This document shows, piece by piece, positions 1 through 12,337 of a DNA stretch of 64,000 bases. Position 1 is the first letter of the stretch. Each line of letters begins with the position of its first letter. The stretch lies in NCBI RefSeq assembly GCF_029873635.1, contig NC_080427.1, positions 71,641,348 to 71,705,347 on the forward strand, read 5' to 3'. The notes beneath the pieces are model-generated. The model was given only the letters and a program-made list of their open reading frames with translations, searched no databases and was not told where the DNA came from. This DNA is from Malania oleifera (lineage: Eukaryota; Streptophyta; Magnoliopsida; Santalales; Ximeniaceae). The position numbers and the translations under genes are program-made.

Positions 1-1357
1 TTTTGGACTTTAAATCTTCTAGTTCTTTTATCACATTCTCACTCTTCCTTTCTAGTCTATTTATTTTTAAATCTTTTTCTCTTTCCGAAAGTCTTAGAGA
101 TTCTAATTCTTTTATTACAGTTTAATTCTTATTTTTCAATGACGTATACCATTTGGTTACTTTGACTAGAATCTTATGAATCTTGAATAATTCACTTTGT
201 AATTCTTCTTAAGATGGCATACTCTCATCATTGGATTCATTAGATGAATCATCACTATAATCATTAAATGATTTAGATGAGGAGCTTTGTTCTGTCTCAT
301 TGTCCCATGCCATAAAGCAAGCGACCTCTTGGTCACTTAATTCATTATCTGAATCACTTGAGCTAGTATCATCCCAAGTAGCTTTCATCGCCTTCTTTTT
401 CTTCTTTTTGGCATCCTTTTTGAGTTGTGGACAATCAGGTTTAATATGTCCAACCTTTTTACAATTGTAACAAGTAGGGGGTTCTTTCTTATTTTCCTTT
501 TTACTAGTTTCTCCTTTTTTAGATTTTGACCCTTTAAACTTTCTACCAAACTTTTTGTTTTTTTTAAATAATTTTCCAAACCTCTTAGTAATGAATGCTA
601 GTTCTACATCATCTAAGTCACTTGTATCTTCCTTTTCTTCTCTAGAGCTTTCTTTTGCTGCCTTAAGGGCTATAGATTTTCTATTTTTGTTTTCAGCATT
701 TCTTTCATTTATAGCCATCTCATAGGTGAGAAGAGATCCAATAAGTTCATCTAGTGAGGTATTCTTAAGGTTTTTTCCTTCTGTAATAGCTTCGGCTTTA
801 GGTTCCCAAACGGGTGGAAGACCTCTCTAAGGATTTTTTGAATCATTTCATAAGAGTAATTCTTTCCTAAGGCATTAAGGGAGTTTATGATGTGAGTGAA
901 CCTAGTACACATACCTGTGATAGATTCATCCGGGTTTATTCTAAAAGCTTCATATTCACTAGTAAGCATGTCAATTCTATTATCTCTTACATTAATGGTG
1001 CTTTCATATATTATTTATAGTTTGTCCCATATTTCTTTTGCTATTTTACAAGCCATGACCCTATTGAACTTATTTATGTCAAAGGCACAATATAAGGCAT
1101 TAATAGCACTAGAGTTTACTTGTAACATCTTGTGATCAATTTCAGTCATGTCTTTTTATTCCTTAGGTACTTCTTTTCCATCTACTCGTTTTATAGGAAT
1201 TAAGTCACCATGTGTGACAACCTTCCATGCTTTCCAATCCATGGTTTGAATATATATCTTCATTCTTTGTTTTCAAAAAGTATAGTTTATACCACAAAAT
1301 ATGGGAGGCCTAGTTAAGGATTGACCCTCTCTAAATGGAGCTACTCCTAGGTGTGCC
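1..1357 (-). pseudogene. gag: Copia (SIRE-type) gag of element A, degenerate
   Basis: This is the capsid/nucleocapsid gene of element A, read on the minus strand from an ATG at 1357 (protein begins MAHLGVAPFREGQS). The UBN2-type gag core lies at about 751-969 (residues MLTSEYEAF...). A CCHC zinc knuckle of the form CYNCKKVGHIKPDC lies near 440-485, followed by an acidic serine-rich tail. The far left (1-200) looks like the lysine/glutamate-rich coiled-coil segment that follows gag in this family. Stops and frameshifts break it into at least three pieces, so it is not functional. It closely resembles the intact gag of element H at 52758-53840. The pol part would lie left of the window. Confidence 0.85.
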
Positions 1358-1402
1358 ATATAGATCTTTATATAACTATTTGTTAAGATTTGTTATAGCC
1401 CC

Positions 1403-1414
1403 GCTCTGATATCA
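1403..1414 (-). other. Primer-binding site of element A
   Basis: On the minus strand the bases read TGATATCAGAGC, one change from TGGTATCAGAGC, the usual tRNA-Met primer site of plant copia elements. It lies two bases (AT) after the CA end of the LTR and about 45 bases before the gag ATG. Confidence 0.85.
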
Positions 1415-1416
1415 AT

Positions 1417-3578
1417 TGAAAGTTGAGGAGTTGTCCCAAGAGGGGGGGTGAATTGGGTTATTAAAATATTCTTTTAATTCTTATTATGGAATCTTAATCT
1501 CCTGTTGATTTATCAAACACACAACAAAAGCTTAGTTACTTAAGCAATCCACAACCCAATACTTAACACATCACAAGTAAACAAAACTTAAACAAACATC
1601 CAACCAATCAACAACTTAAAGTAATCAATCACAAAAAACCAAACTGGGATATAATATGCAATTCTTTGGCAATTTTAGCTTTTACAAGAATTCAAGATAT
1701 TTGCTTGTTTGTAGTCCTGTGAATATATGTAAGCCTTGTATTGAATGAAAATTGTTTGCACTCTCTTAACTAAGATTTCTGCAAACGATTAAACAATGAA
1801 CTCTCTTTTGGGTTTCCGCAAAATTTTAATCAAAACGTACTTTCTTATATTAAGAGTCGTCTTTAATCTTAGTTTTTTTAATCTCAGCAACCTGCACTTT
1901 GCATACACACACAATATATATATATGCTAAAAAGTAAAAAGAGTAAGGAAAGAGAGTGACACCCCGTTTTTTACGAGATTCGACTTATCTCCAGCCTACA
2001 TTCTCGCCTTAGGCCAATACCACCTAAGGATTCCACTATACAGTTCCTTTCCAGGCAGAACAAACCGTTACAAGTGATACCCCATGCTTAGTCACTCCTT
2101 CAATAGGCTAGAGCAATGCTTCTCCAAGCGATACGCCACGCTCGGTCCAATGATCCAACAACCTGAAATCATTCAAAGAACTACAAGAAACAAGAAACAA
2201 TATGGTGTACAAGTACACTCTCACAATAGAGCTAATTAGTACAATTTAAATCTATATACTTCAATCAAAATCACAATATGGAAAGGTGAAGCTCAAGAAG
2301 ATATTATTGGGGTTCTTTCTTAGTTGTAAAACTCAATTAAGAACACAAGAACTGTGGCCTTTAAATTAACAAAATATCAGTAGTGGAATTTAGAAATTTA
2401 TTGCACAAGAGAACTTTGAGAGAATTAGGAGATTTGAGAGTAAGAAAGCTTGATTGTTGTATCTTCTTGGTGTAATTAATCCTTAGCCTTGGGGGGTTAT
2501 TTATAGATGAGAAATCAAGTCTATTTCGTGTTCCTTAAGTGACTTGGAATGTTTCCCAATTTTATAGAAAGTTTGGAGCAAGAGAAATACGAATTTGATT
2601 TTAAAAACTTTTTTAAAAAATATGGTCATTAATAGTGTTCAATATACTGAAGTGTCGAGTTCAATCTTCAAAAGTACTTTAAAACACTGAAAAATTCAGT
2701 TTGGAAACAGGGTCAGAAGATTAAAGTAAAGAGTTCAGTCTTCTGAGGCTATACTACCTCTTTAGAATTTCTCCAAAAAATTCTTTAGTAGAATGAACTT
2801 AATCTTCAGTCTTTTGAAGAAATTCTTCAGCAAACTAAAGTTAAACTTCAGTCTTCTGGGCAGACAAAAACTTCGACCCCCCTTTAGTGTTTTAGTCATA
2901 AAGTTTTCTATATAACTCCAAATTATACGATCTTGATATCAATAGAAATATAAAAGAAAATCCCACAACTTTAATGTTGAACACTTTTTAAAATAACGAG
3001 TGTTTGATAGAGAAAAATATTCATCAATACAGATATAGAAAAAATAACAGCATTTGGAAAATCCTATTTTTGGTACTTTTCATTCCAAAAATAATTTTAA
3101 CCTTTTTGAAATAATTTTTGACCATATAAAAATATTTTACAAGTATTTGAAAAGGTATCTAGGTCTAAGAAATTAACCTAAGAGTTTCATGCATCCATAT
3201 TGAAATTATTTGAAGTACTTACATAAATACTTCTTAGGACTTTGACATTCTAAGCACTTAAGTCCTCATGCTTGTCTTTCTTTGGCTCCATCTTGTCTTC
3301 AAACTTCAATATACTTTAAACTTTTAAAAAGTTCTCTTTAATATTCATACTCTCATGATTTTCAATTTTTATTAGATCATCTTTGAATTCATGCCTTAAT
3401 GTTCTTTAAGCTTCATTTGATCATCTTTCTTTGGAGTATAAGCTTTCAATGATCCTTGTGAGCACTTGAACTTGTATTCACATACTTCAGTCCTTAAATA
3501 TCATCACTTAACCAAATATGTTAAGTTCCTCTGATTTGTTATCATCAAAACAAGATTTTAAGCCTTATAAGGCCAACA
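1417..3578 (-). repeat. 5' LTR of SIRE copia element A
   Basis: The LTR is 2162 bp and, on the minus strand, begins TGTTGGCC and ends TTTCA just before the primer site. It carries the C-rich stretch before the 3' end (CACCCCCCCTCTTGGGA) shared by all SIRE LTRs here. The right border falls inside the gag of element B, so A is inserted into B. The five bases after the border (ATATT) are the expected target duplication; the partner copy is outside the window. Downstream of iterated words at 2649-2860 lies a TATA-like box at 2497-2506. Confidence 0.85.
2497..2860 (-). promoter_or_regulatory. U3 word array and TATA box, LTR A
   Basis: On the plus strand the words look like TTCAGTCTTCTG and variants, repeated about 5-6 times between 2649 and 2860. 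The inferred TATA box on the minus strand is CTATAAATAA at 2497-2506. The words are more degraded than in the other LTRs. Confidence 0.5.
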
Positions 3579-3971
3579 ATATTGATTCGATTATCTTTCA
3601 CTTCAATAGTACCTTCATAGGTTACTTCTAGTTTATCCCAGATTTCTTTAGCTGATTTACATGTCATGACCCTATTGAATTCATTTACATCAAGAGCACA
3701 ATATAGTCCATTCATTGCACTAGAGTTTATTTGTAGTAGTTTTTTTGTCATTGTCGGTCATCTCTTTTTCTTCCTTAGGTACATCTTTGTTGTCTACGAT
3801 TTTAGCAAGGATGAGGTCACCATGTGTGACTACTTTCCAAGTTTTCCAATCCATGGTTTGCAAACAAGTTCTCATTCGTTGTTTCCAAAAAGTTTAGTTA
3901 ACACCATAAAATATAGGTGGTCGAGAAGAGGATTGACCCTCAGTAGAAAAAGATACACCTGGGTGTGCCAT
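3579..3971 (-). pseudogene. gag: Copia gag N-terminus of element B, cut by element A
   Basis: The ATG at 3971 (minus) begins MAHPGV, followed by the GQSS-RPPIF motif and further on a segment similar to NRVMTCKSAKEIWDKLEVTYEGT in the UBN2 gag core. The frame is damaged. The gene stops abruptly at 3579, where the LTR of element A begins; the matching downstream part of gag (TSEYEAF...) must lie left of the window, beyond element A. Confidence 0.85.
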
Positions 3972-4015
3972 AGGGATCTTTATGTAGCTTCTAATTTAAG
4001 ATTTACTACAACCGC

Positions 4016-4027
4016 GCTCTGATACCA
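4016..4027 (-). other. Primer-binding site of element B
   Basis: The minus strand reads TGGTATCAGAGC, a perfect tRNA-Met-type site, two bases after the LTR end. Confidence 0.9.
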
Positions 4028-4029
4028 AT

Positions 4030-5909
4030 TGAAAAGTAAGGTATACTCCCAAGAGGGGGGTGAATTGGATTTTTAAAATTTTCTTTGCTTACTTTGTATT
4101 TTAAAAATTCCTTTGTTTAATTTTAATCTCAGCAATATATACTTTAAACAATTTACCAATAACCATAATACTATTTAGTTTAACCAATATTCAATCACAA
4201 GTTTAAACCTTTGATGTTGATACTCAGCTGATTAAATTCTAAAAATCATATTAGAATAGTTTAGAAATAAAACTCAGATTTTAATAGAAAACTCAGATTT
4301 TAATAGAAAACTCAAATTTTTTTTTTTTTTTTTTACCGTAATCAGTGTGATTTTTGAACACTTTTAGCTTAAGATACTTTGCAGCTATTTTGATATTCAA
4401 AAATCAGAACTTTGATAACTTTATCAAACCAAACAATCAGCTAAAGTAAGATGCATTTAATATGCTTCAGAATCAGAATTCCAACACTCCAAAAAGTTTA
4501 GCAAGACATCAAGATCATACACATTTAATATCCTTGCAGAATTTAAAGAGAGTAGGGAAGAAGAACTTTGAACTAGATTTTTACAAGGTTTGTCCTATAG
4601 CCTATGTCCTTGCCCCAAGCAACCATTTTGAGGATTCCAACATTCTTTGTTAGGCCAAAGTTACAACCTCTCTCCTTCTCAAGTAGAGTTCCCTCTCTAA
4701 CGAGAATCCCCTCTCGTTAGGCAACGATTCAATCCCCTGAACCGTCAAAACAAATTTCTCTCTAACAACAATACCCCTTCTTGCTAGTCCAACGATTCAA
4801 CAATCCCGAACTGTCAAAAAATAACAAGAGAAACAATTTGTGTACAAGTAACACTCTCAACAAGAGCAGATTAGTACAATTGAAAATCACAAAATACTTC
4901 AATTAAAATCAATATAGAAAGATGAAGCTCAGATGATTGTTACCAGATTTCTGATTTAGAATCCAAATTCTCAATGTAAAAATATCAGAAAAACCTTGGC
5001 TTTATCAGCAATAGCACAACAATAAGTTCATAAAATTTCAGCAATAGACTCTTGAATTTGTATTATGTATGTACTTGCGAGTTGTTGTTTAATTCATGTG
5101 AATAATATGTATTTATAGAGTTAAAAAGTAATTTTTCATGTTGCTCAAGTTACTTGGAGTATTTCCTAAGTTTTCTCAAAGTTTGGGGGTCAAACAATCA
5201 AATTTGGAAACTTTACCTCTCTATTATAAATTTAAAATCACGAAGGTCAGTCACCTGATTCTAAAGGTCAGTCACCTGTGCCTTTAAATTTCAGCGTATT
5301 TTGAAACACAGAATAAGGTCAGTCACCTGATCATATGAGGTCATTCAACTGATCCAATGCTATTTATTTAATTTTTATCGGCATAAAATTTCAGTCGCCT
5401 GATCATGAAGCATCAGTTGCCTGATCGTGCAAAACATATGCTTTTAATAACTTTGTTTCCAAAAAATCTTTAGCTTTTATACTTATCATATTGAATCAAG
5501 ACTTCTGAAAATATTTTCCATGGGTTTTCAAAAATGGGTCTCTAAGTCAATTATGATTCTTAAGAGCTTCATGCATCCATATTGAAATCCATTGAAGTAC
5601 TTACACGAGACTCTTTCAAGACTATAACGTTCTAACCTCTAAGTCTTCATGTATTTGCTTTGCTCTTCAATGTCTTCATGTATTTGCTTTGATTCTTTAT
5701 ATTTGACTTGACTTCAAGCTTCATAAGATTTTGTAGCATTAAATTCAAGCTTTTAACAGTCTTGTCAAGCACTTGATATTGATCACTTGAGTCACTTGAT
5801 TTTGATCTAAAAACACTTAAGTCACCTGAAACTTTACTTAACCAAATATGTTAAGTTCCTTTGATTTTTTTATTATCAAAATAAGATTCTAAGCCTTGTT
5901 AGGCCAACA
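4030..5909 (-). repeat. 5' LTR of SIRE copia element B
   Basis: The LTR is 1880 bp; on the minus strand it begins TGTTGGCCTAACAAGG and ends TTACTTTTCA. It is the closest relative in the window of the solo LTR at 39385-41159, sharing both ends. Its right border at 5909 falls in the reverse-transcriptase/RNase H region of gypsy element C, so B is inserted in C. A poly(T) run near 4318-4334 and AT-rich low-complexity stretches occur inside. Confidence 0.9.
5111..5430 (-). promoter_or_regulatory. U3 word array and TATA box, LTR B
   Basis: Six copies of a word like GGTCAGTCACCTGAT (plus-strand reading) lie between 5244 and 5430. Toward the gag side on the minus strand is a TATA box, CTCTATAAAT, at about 5111-5120. 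The regulatory role is inferred from position only. Confidence 0.65.
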
Positions 5910-6814
5910 TGTAATAACCAAGGATGGTATTTCAGTGGACCCGAGTAAGATAGAGGCGGTAGTGGATTGGCCAAAACCAAAAAATGTTCAAGAGATCAAG
6001 AGTTTCTTAGGTCTAGTAAGGTATTATTTCCAATTCGTGGAAGGATTTTCTAAACTATTAAGTCCTCTAACTCAGTTGACAAGAAATAATGTGAAGTATG
6101 AGTGGACTAGTGATTGTGAGCAGAGCTTTCAAGAATTGAAACAACGACTCGTCATTGTTCCTGTTCTGATCATTCCATCTGGAGATAGTGGATTTGTGAT
6201 TTACAGTGATGCGTCTCAGAAAGGGCGTGGGTGTGTTTCAATGCAACAGGAGAAGGTCATCGCATATGCTTCTTGTTAACTAAAGGAATACGAGAATAAC
6301 TATCCCACGCATGATATGGAATTGGCAGTAGTAGTGTATGCGTTGAAAATCTAGAGGCACTACCTGTATAGTGAAAGATGCAAGATCTTTATAGACCATA
6401 AGAGCCTCAAGTACTTCTTTATGCAAAAGGAACTGAATATGATATAGAGGATATGGTTAGGGCTAATAAAGGAATATGATTGTACCATCAGTTCCCACCT
6501 AAGGAAAGCTAATGTGGTAGCTGATGCATTAAGTCGAAAGTCAGTTGGTGCAATAGTATCAGCAATTGTAACTCAACATCAAATTACGATGGATCTGGAA
6601 AGTTTTAGTGTGGAAATTGTGGAAGGAAATAACCAGGCATTCATTGCTAGTCTACTAATCCAACTGACCTTACTAGAGAGGATTAAGGCCACTCAGATGA
6701 AAGATGCAGAGTTGGTGAAGATTGTGGATAAAGTACAAAGTGGACTGAGGGCAAATTTTAACATCTTAGATGATGGGGTTTTGAGATTTTACACCAAGTT
6801 ATGTGTACCCAATG
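5910..6814 (+). pseudogene. pol: Gypsy (chromovirus) RT C-terminus and RNase H of element C
   Basis: The reading frame contains HVITKDGISVDPSKIEAVVDWP and KSFLGLVRYYFQFV, the conserved end of Ty3/gypsy reverse transcriptase. The RNase H follows (FVIYSDASQKGRGCVSMQ near 6195-6245, then HDMELAVVVYALKI and HLRKANVVADALSRK near 6490-6540). In-frame stops at about 6277, 6351 and 6446 make it non-functional. Its left part is removed by the insertion of B at 5909. Its right part is interrupted at VPNDA by the TRIM at 6820 and resumes at 12634. The order RT, RNase H, integrase is the Ty3/gypsy order. Confidence 0.93.
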
Positions 6815-6819
6815 ATGCT

Positions 6820-7046
6820 TATTGGCTTTATGGGGAGTCAGCAGTCAACCTTGTTGCGAGGATCGTAGCAATGGGTCCTACAGTGCTTGGCGTGCCAGCC
6901 CATCGGCACCCCTGCTTGGAATTGGTGCAGCCCCTCATGTCTACCTGACACTTAGTGCGGGGCTCTGCGCTACCATTTAAAGGAAAAAGTTGTGCCCCTT
7001 CTACCACCAATTGGTTTTAGAAGAACCGGTAGCGCTTGATCTTGAC
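6820..7046 (+). repeat. Left TRIM LTR of element D
   Basis: The repeat is 227 bp and begins TATTGGCTTTATGGGG (the canonical TG start has become TA) and ends CTTGACA. It matches 12394-12628 along its length. An indel of about 8 bp separates the copies. Confidence 0.9.
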
Positions 7047-7048
7047 AA

Positions 7049-7060
7049 GTGGTATCAGAG
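7049..7060 (+). other. Primer-binding site at the left joint of the chimera
   Basis: The bases read TGGTATCAGAGC, after the TRIM spacer AG. The sequence to its left is TRIM LTR; the sequence to its right is the leader of a SIRE copia, matching the leader of element A up to its gag ATG. Confidence 0.9.
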
Positions 7061-7104
7061 CCCGATTATAGAAAAACCTAACAAGTAGCTATATAAAGAT
7101 CAAA

Positions 7105-8878
7105 ATGGCACAGATAGGAGTAGCTCCCTTTAGTGAGGGTCAATCCTCAACTAGGCCACCCATTTTTTGTGGACTAAATTACACCTTTTGGAAGCAAAGA
7201 ATGGAAATATACCTTCAAAAAATGGATTGGAAGGCATGGAATGTTGTCACGAATGGAAATCTGATTCCCACTAAACTATTTGATGGGAAAGAAGTTCTTA
7301 AAGAAGATAAAGAATTAAACGACTCGGATTAAAAAATGTTGCAAATTAACTCAAGTGCAATAAACGCCTTATACTGTGCACTTGACGCAAATTAATTTAA
7401 TAGAGTAATGGCATGTAAAATAGCTAAAAAGATTTGGGATAAATTGGATATAACCTATGAAGGCATAGTAGATGTTAGGAAAGTAGAATTGATATGTTAA
7501 CTAGTGAATATGAAGCTTTTAGGATGAATTATGATGAAAGTATAACAAGCATGTACACTAGGTTCGCCCATATCATAAACTCACTTAAGTGCCTTAGGAA
7601 AAACTTATTCCGCCCATGAGATGATCCGCAAAATTCTAAGAGCACTTCCACCTATTTGGGAACTGAAAGCTAATGCAATAATGGAAGGTAGGAACCTTAA
7701 AACCACTTCTTTAGATGAACTAATAGGTTCTCTACTCACATATGAAATGTCAATGAATGATAGGAATGGTAAAACCAAGGCTCAGAATCTATAGCATTTA
7801 AAGCTTCAAAAGAAAACTCTAGTAGTGAAGAAAAGATGGATGAAGATGAACTAGACTTCATATCCAAGAAACTTACAAAAATTCTTAGAAGGAAAAACAA
7901 ATTCAAAAGAAGAAACCAAACTCCAAATCAGATGAAGAAGAAATTAACAACAAGAAATCAAGAAATAAAATTCCTACATGTTATAATTGCAACAAAGCTG
8001 GACATATAAAACCGGAATGTCCACTACTCAAGAAGGATTCAAAAAAGGAAAAAGCAATGAAAGCCACTTGGGATAATCTAGATACAAGTAGTTCTGATGA
8101 TGAATCAAGTAGCCACGAGGTTGCTTATATGGCATGGGACGACGATGAAGAACATTGTTCCTCATCCAAATCAGATAATGAATATGACAGTGCTTCATCT
8201 AATGAATTCGATGATGATGAGAGTATGCCATCCTATGAAGAACTTCAAAATGATTTATTCAAGGTTCATAAAATGTTAGTTAATGTGACTAAATGATACA
8301 CATAATTGAAAAACAAGAATGAAGGAGTTATGAAAGAATTAGAAGCTAAAAATCATGTTGAAAATGAAAAAGATTTGAAAATCAAGAAGTCAGAAAGCAA
8401 GAATGAAAAATTGATGAAAGAAATAGAAGATCTAAGACTCCAAACTTCTATGGAAATTGAGAAAGACATATATTTCTAAATTAAAAAGTAAAATCAATAA
8501 CTTGTCTCAAGAAAGAGTGAAATCACAAGCAAATGTTGATGGAAAGAAAGATATAGAGATAAATAATCTCAAAAGCAACTTGAAGATAAAGAAAAGGTCA
8601 TTTACAATTTTACTAGAGGGAAAGAAAACTTTGATAAAATAATTGGATCACAAAGAATGTCAATAAACAAAGAAGGCATAAGATTTAATGGAACTGAGAA
8701 TAAAAGAAAAAAGAATCTCTACATGGGATACTTTACAAAAAGCCTCAAAAAATTATGCTAGCACCTATTCTAATGTCTATACTCACACTATATGCTACCG
8801 ATGTAAGAAGAAGGGACATATAAAGTTTGAATTTCCATTAAAGAGAAAAGATGTGAAAATTAAACAAGTCTAGAAAGT
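7105..8878 (+). pseudogene. gag: SIRE copia gag inside the TRIM, degenerate
   Basis: The gag starts at ATG 7105 (MAQIGVAPFSEGQSSTRPPIF) and follows the same plan as element H. The UBN2 core is read in several frames between 7330 and 7790. A CCHC knuckle CYNCNKAGHIKPEC lies at 7979-8020. An acidic tail (about 8057-8296) and a lysine/glutamate-rich coiled-coil stretch follow. A second knuckle at 8793-8834 (CYRCKKKGHIKFEF) has lost its last cysteine, now phenylalanine. Many stops and frameshifts are present. No protease, integrase or reverse transcriptase follows, so this copy lacked pol. Confidence 0.85.
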
Positions 8879-10382
8879 AAAAGAAACTTCTCCTGTTAAA
8901 CCATCAATACCTAAGAAATATGCGTACCAAGATAAAAGTCAAGTTCAAAAATCAAGGACTCCATAGATGTTAGGAATTCCTTTTAGAAACTATGAAAGAA
9001 ACTTAAACACATCTTCTACAAGGATTTTGAACCAGTTGATATGAAAAGATGAGTTTTAAGAAGCCTAATGATCATATTAAAACTAATGAAAATTGTTAGC
9101 CTAAATCAATGAATGAATCGTACAAGGCTTAAGTTAGAAAACATTATGTTTTGAAAAGCAAATTTTGGAGTTCATATGAAATCAAAAAGAAAAGAAAAAT
9201 TAGAAGCAAATTGAGCTCTTTGCATAACTATCTGTCCACTACATAGTAGAGAAACAAACTAAAATGACAAGGCTTAAAGAAAAACCTACAATTAGCCAAT
9301 TGACTCTAAGGTTAGCTGACTAACTGAAGTATTTTTCTTTTGGAACAGAGGCCAGTTAGCCAACTGACCCTGAGGTTAGCTAACTGATTGAGGTAGATTG
9401 CCTTGAACTCGAGAGCAGTCAACCAACTAACACTGAGGTCAACCGACTGACTGACAGAGAAACCCTAGACTTGTTTGTGAAACTTAAAAGTGTCAGTCAA
9501 CTGAAAAATAGGGGGTTTGTTTCTTTGTGTGATCTAAGTTTGTTGTGGCATGTACTTTGAAGTGTTGTATGATACAACACTTAGCTTGGATTGCTTTCCT
9601 TGTTGTTTGAAAAATAGGCTTATGATATGTAATATGAAGCATGCTACATGTGGATGTTTGAAAAATTGGCATCTTGAAATTAGTATTTTGAAAATCTGAG
9701 CATAAAGTTATTAAGTATGAAACATGATTTTTTAAATGTCTTGACCATGTATGCTTATGATCACATGAATAAATGAAAAATTAGCATCTATGAGAAGTGC
9801 ATGATAAAACTTCAATATGAATATCTAAGATGTATATTGGTATCCATGAATATATCACTTGATTTTTTAGCAATACAACATAATTATGAGCATTGGTAAT
9901 ATTGTCATGATCTTGGTATTTGAATGATGCATTATGCATGACAAATGTAATTTTTTTAAATATTTTTTTTTCACAAATATGAATGTTGGGCACCATGTGC
10001 ATGATTGAAAATTCAAATATGTCATAACACATATTAAATAAGAATACCCAATATGAAATATGATATTGAATTTTGGCATGATTGAGAAGTGTGTGATCAT
10101 ATGTTCATTTGAATATTTACCCTTTTTGATTGATGTCAAAAGGGGGAGTAGTATTTGAGCAAAAATTTTGAGCATGATAGTGAAAAATCATATTTAAGCA
10201 TGTTGAGCATAATAAGAATTAAAAATTGAGCAATGAGCATGATTGGCCTTGAATCTACAAATTGTTAAAATAATGCTTATTGTAAGGGGGAGTAGAATAA
10301 TGCTAGTTGTAAGGGGGAGGTTTTTTTTAACGCTTATTCATATTTTTTGCTCCTCATTTGTCATCATCAAAAATGGAGATAT
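8879..10382 (+). other. Non-coding 3' internal region of the gag-only copia
   Basis: No coding region could be recognised. At 9290-9500 there are several iterations of a word like TTAGCTAACTGA / CAACTGACCCTGAGG, resembling the promoter word arrays of the LTRs but in the internal region. The end (10140-10380) holds purine-rich AAGGGGGAG tracts, and the polypurine tract AAAAATGGAGAT lies immediately before the LTR. The whole of pol (normally about 4 kb) is absent. Confidence 0.6.
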
Positions 10383-12335
10383 TGTTGGCCTAACTGGGCT
10401 TTTCAATCTTGTTTTGATGATAACAAAATGAAGGATGCTTTAGCATGTGGTGTTGAGTGATTTGACTTCAGATCTAGGTAAAAGAACACTCACAATTGAT
10501 AAGCTGAAGATCAATGTCAATCTAGTGGAAGCTCCTCGAAATATTGAAGCAATGAATGAAAAATGAAGAGATTAAAGGCTAAGAAAATCTTAAATTCAAA
10601 AGTGAACCTCGAGAGGATGAAGGAGGCTGAAGGACTTAGTGATTAAGAAGACCATGATTAGAAGGATTGTTGTAAGTACTTCAAAGCCATTACTATCTAG
10701 ATATGTGAAACTCTTATAAATCAAAAGAAACTAAGAAACACATTTTTTAAAGATCTTAAAATATGTTTTTGAAATCAAAGTAACAAAGGTCTTAAAGGAA
10801 GAAAAGTTTTCAAATAATATAAGGGAAAAACTAAGAGCTAGGCGACTGCCCTATATAGGCAGCAGACTACCAAAATTTAGAAGAAGTAAACTTGGGAGGC
10901 AGTAGGGTGTCAGGCAACTGCCTAAGCATTGTCAGGCACCTGGGTGGTCAAGCCACGCAACTGCCAACCTTTTGGTTGTCTAGGTTTCACTATGGCAGGC
11001 GACTGCCAGGTCGTGGCAGGCAACTGCCACTCGGAATAGATTTTTAAAACTCAACGAGAAGATTGTCAAAATTTTGAATTTCAAAATTTATTCTATAATT
11101 TAATACTCTTTGAAAAGTTACCTAATTAAATGAGGAAACTTTTCTTTGAATAAGTCTATAAATACCTCCTTTGAGCAATGAAAAAATGAACAAGCTAAGA
11201 AAGCCAAAAGATCAAATGAGCTATACGCCAAAGCTATTCCTGCACTGAAATTCTCCTTAAGTTCTTTTTGCTCACATCATCTTGTCAGAGAAAAACTCTA
11301 CGATTTTGGTGGATTGAAAAATCAAAAGCTTGGTTCCGAATTGCATTCAATTTTTTTTAAGAACCATCTGTGACTTCTAAACCTTTAAAGTTTCACATTT
11401 TCTTTTTAGCTTTGGTTTTTGAAGTACAATTTAGAATTTAATTTGTACAACCTGCTCTAAATTTTGAGAGTGTTTTTGTACGCAAAATTTATCTTATACT
11501 CTTGTAGATTGTAACGATTCCAAGTTTGTTGGATCGTTGGCTAGGCGAGGGGATATCGCTTAGAGAGGTACTGCTCTAGTCTAATTGAAGGAGTGACCAA
11601 ACGAGGGTATATCGTTTGGAGAGGCGGGCTCTAGCCTACTAAAGGGGTGTGTAAAGGTTTTTGTTCCACCCAGAAGGAACAAGGTATAGTGAACTCCTTA
11701 GACCTAAGGCGAGGACGTAAGCTGGGTATAAGCTGAACCTCATAAAAGTGGTGGTGTCACTCTCTTTCTCTTACTCTCTTTTAATTTCAGCAACGATATA
11801 ACCTATGTGGATGATTTAATACTTTGAATCATAAAAGTAACACGTATTAGAAAATTAAGTAAACCCAAATCCTAATATGTTCTTGGGCTTGCGGAAATCG
11901 AAAGGGAATATGTTGGTTAATTGATCTTTTGCAGAAACCAAAAAAAAGTACGTTGATTGGTTAACAACCCAAAACCTATCAGTTGAAGGTTTATTTAAAT
12001 TCTAATATTGTAAAAGTGATTGGATGTTATTTTAAATATTAAATTCAAAAGCCAACTACAGGAATTGCACTTTCATATACAGGGCCGCTAAATATAACAA
12101 CTTAATTTCTTGCGGAATGGTTGTTTTACTTGAGCAGTTAATTGATTGATTGTGGTTGTTGTGATTGTGGATTGATTAGAGAAAATAAGAGTTTTTGTGG
12201 ATTGTCCGATTAACAAAAATACAAGAAATCCTTAAAAGATTGCAAAAAGGGTCAAGAACTCTTAAAAAGGATTTAAGGAATTTTTAAATAACCCAATTCA
12301 CCTCCTCATCTTGGGACTACACCTTAGGTTTCAAT
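10383..12335 (+). repeat. Single SIRE copia LTR inside the TRIM
   Basis: The LTR is 1953 bp, begins TGTTGGCCTAACTGGG and ends TTAGGTTTCA. It shares the 3' signature (CAATTCACCTCCTCATCTTGGGA) of the other SIRE LTRs. It is the only LTR of this copia; the usual 5' LTR is absent and the TRIM LTR takes its place. Confidence 0.9.
10838..11164 (+). promoter_or_regulatory. U3 word array and TATA box, copia LTR in TRIM
   Basis: Six copies of a word like CAGGCGACTGCC occur between 10838 and 11030 (AGGCGACTGCC, AGGCAACTGCC, AGGCACCTGGG, CGCAACTGCC, AGGCGACTGCC, AGGCAACTGCC). The TATA box TCTATAAATA is at 11155-11164. The downstream region is inferred to be the transcribed R-U5. Confidence 0.7.
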
Positions 12336-12337
12336 TG

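Noticed and set aside
896..1135. Plus-strand open frame over element A gag
   Set aside because: It is the shadow of gag on the other strand; the minus-strand protein is clearly copia gag.
5896..5909. Start of the pol frame at ATG 5896
   Set aside because: The first codons lie in the LTR of element B; the real gypsy sequence begins at 5910, inside an interrupted gene.
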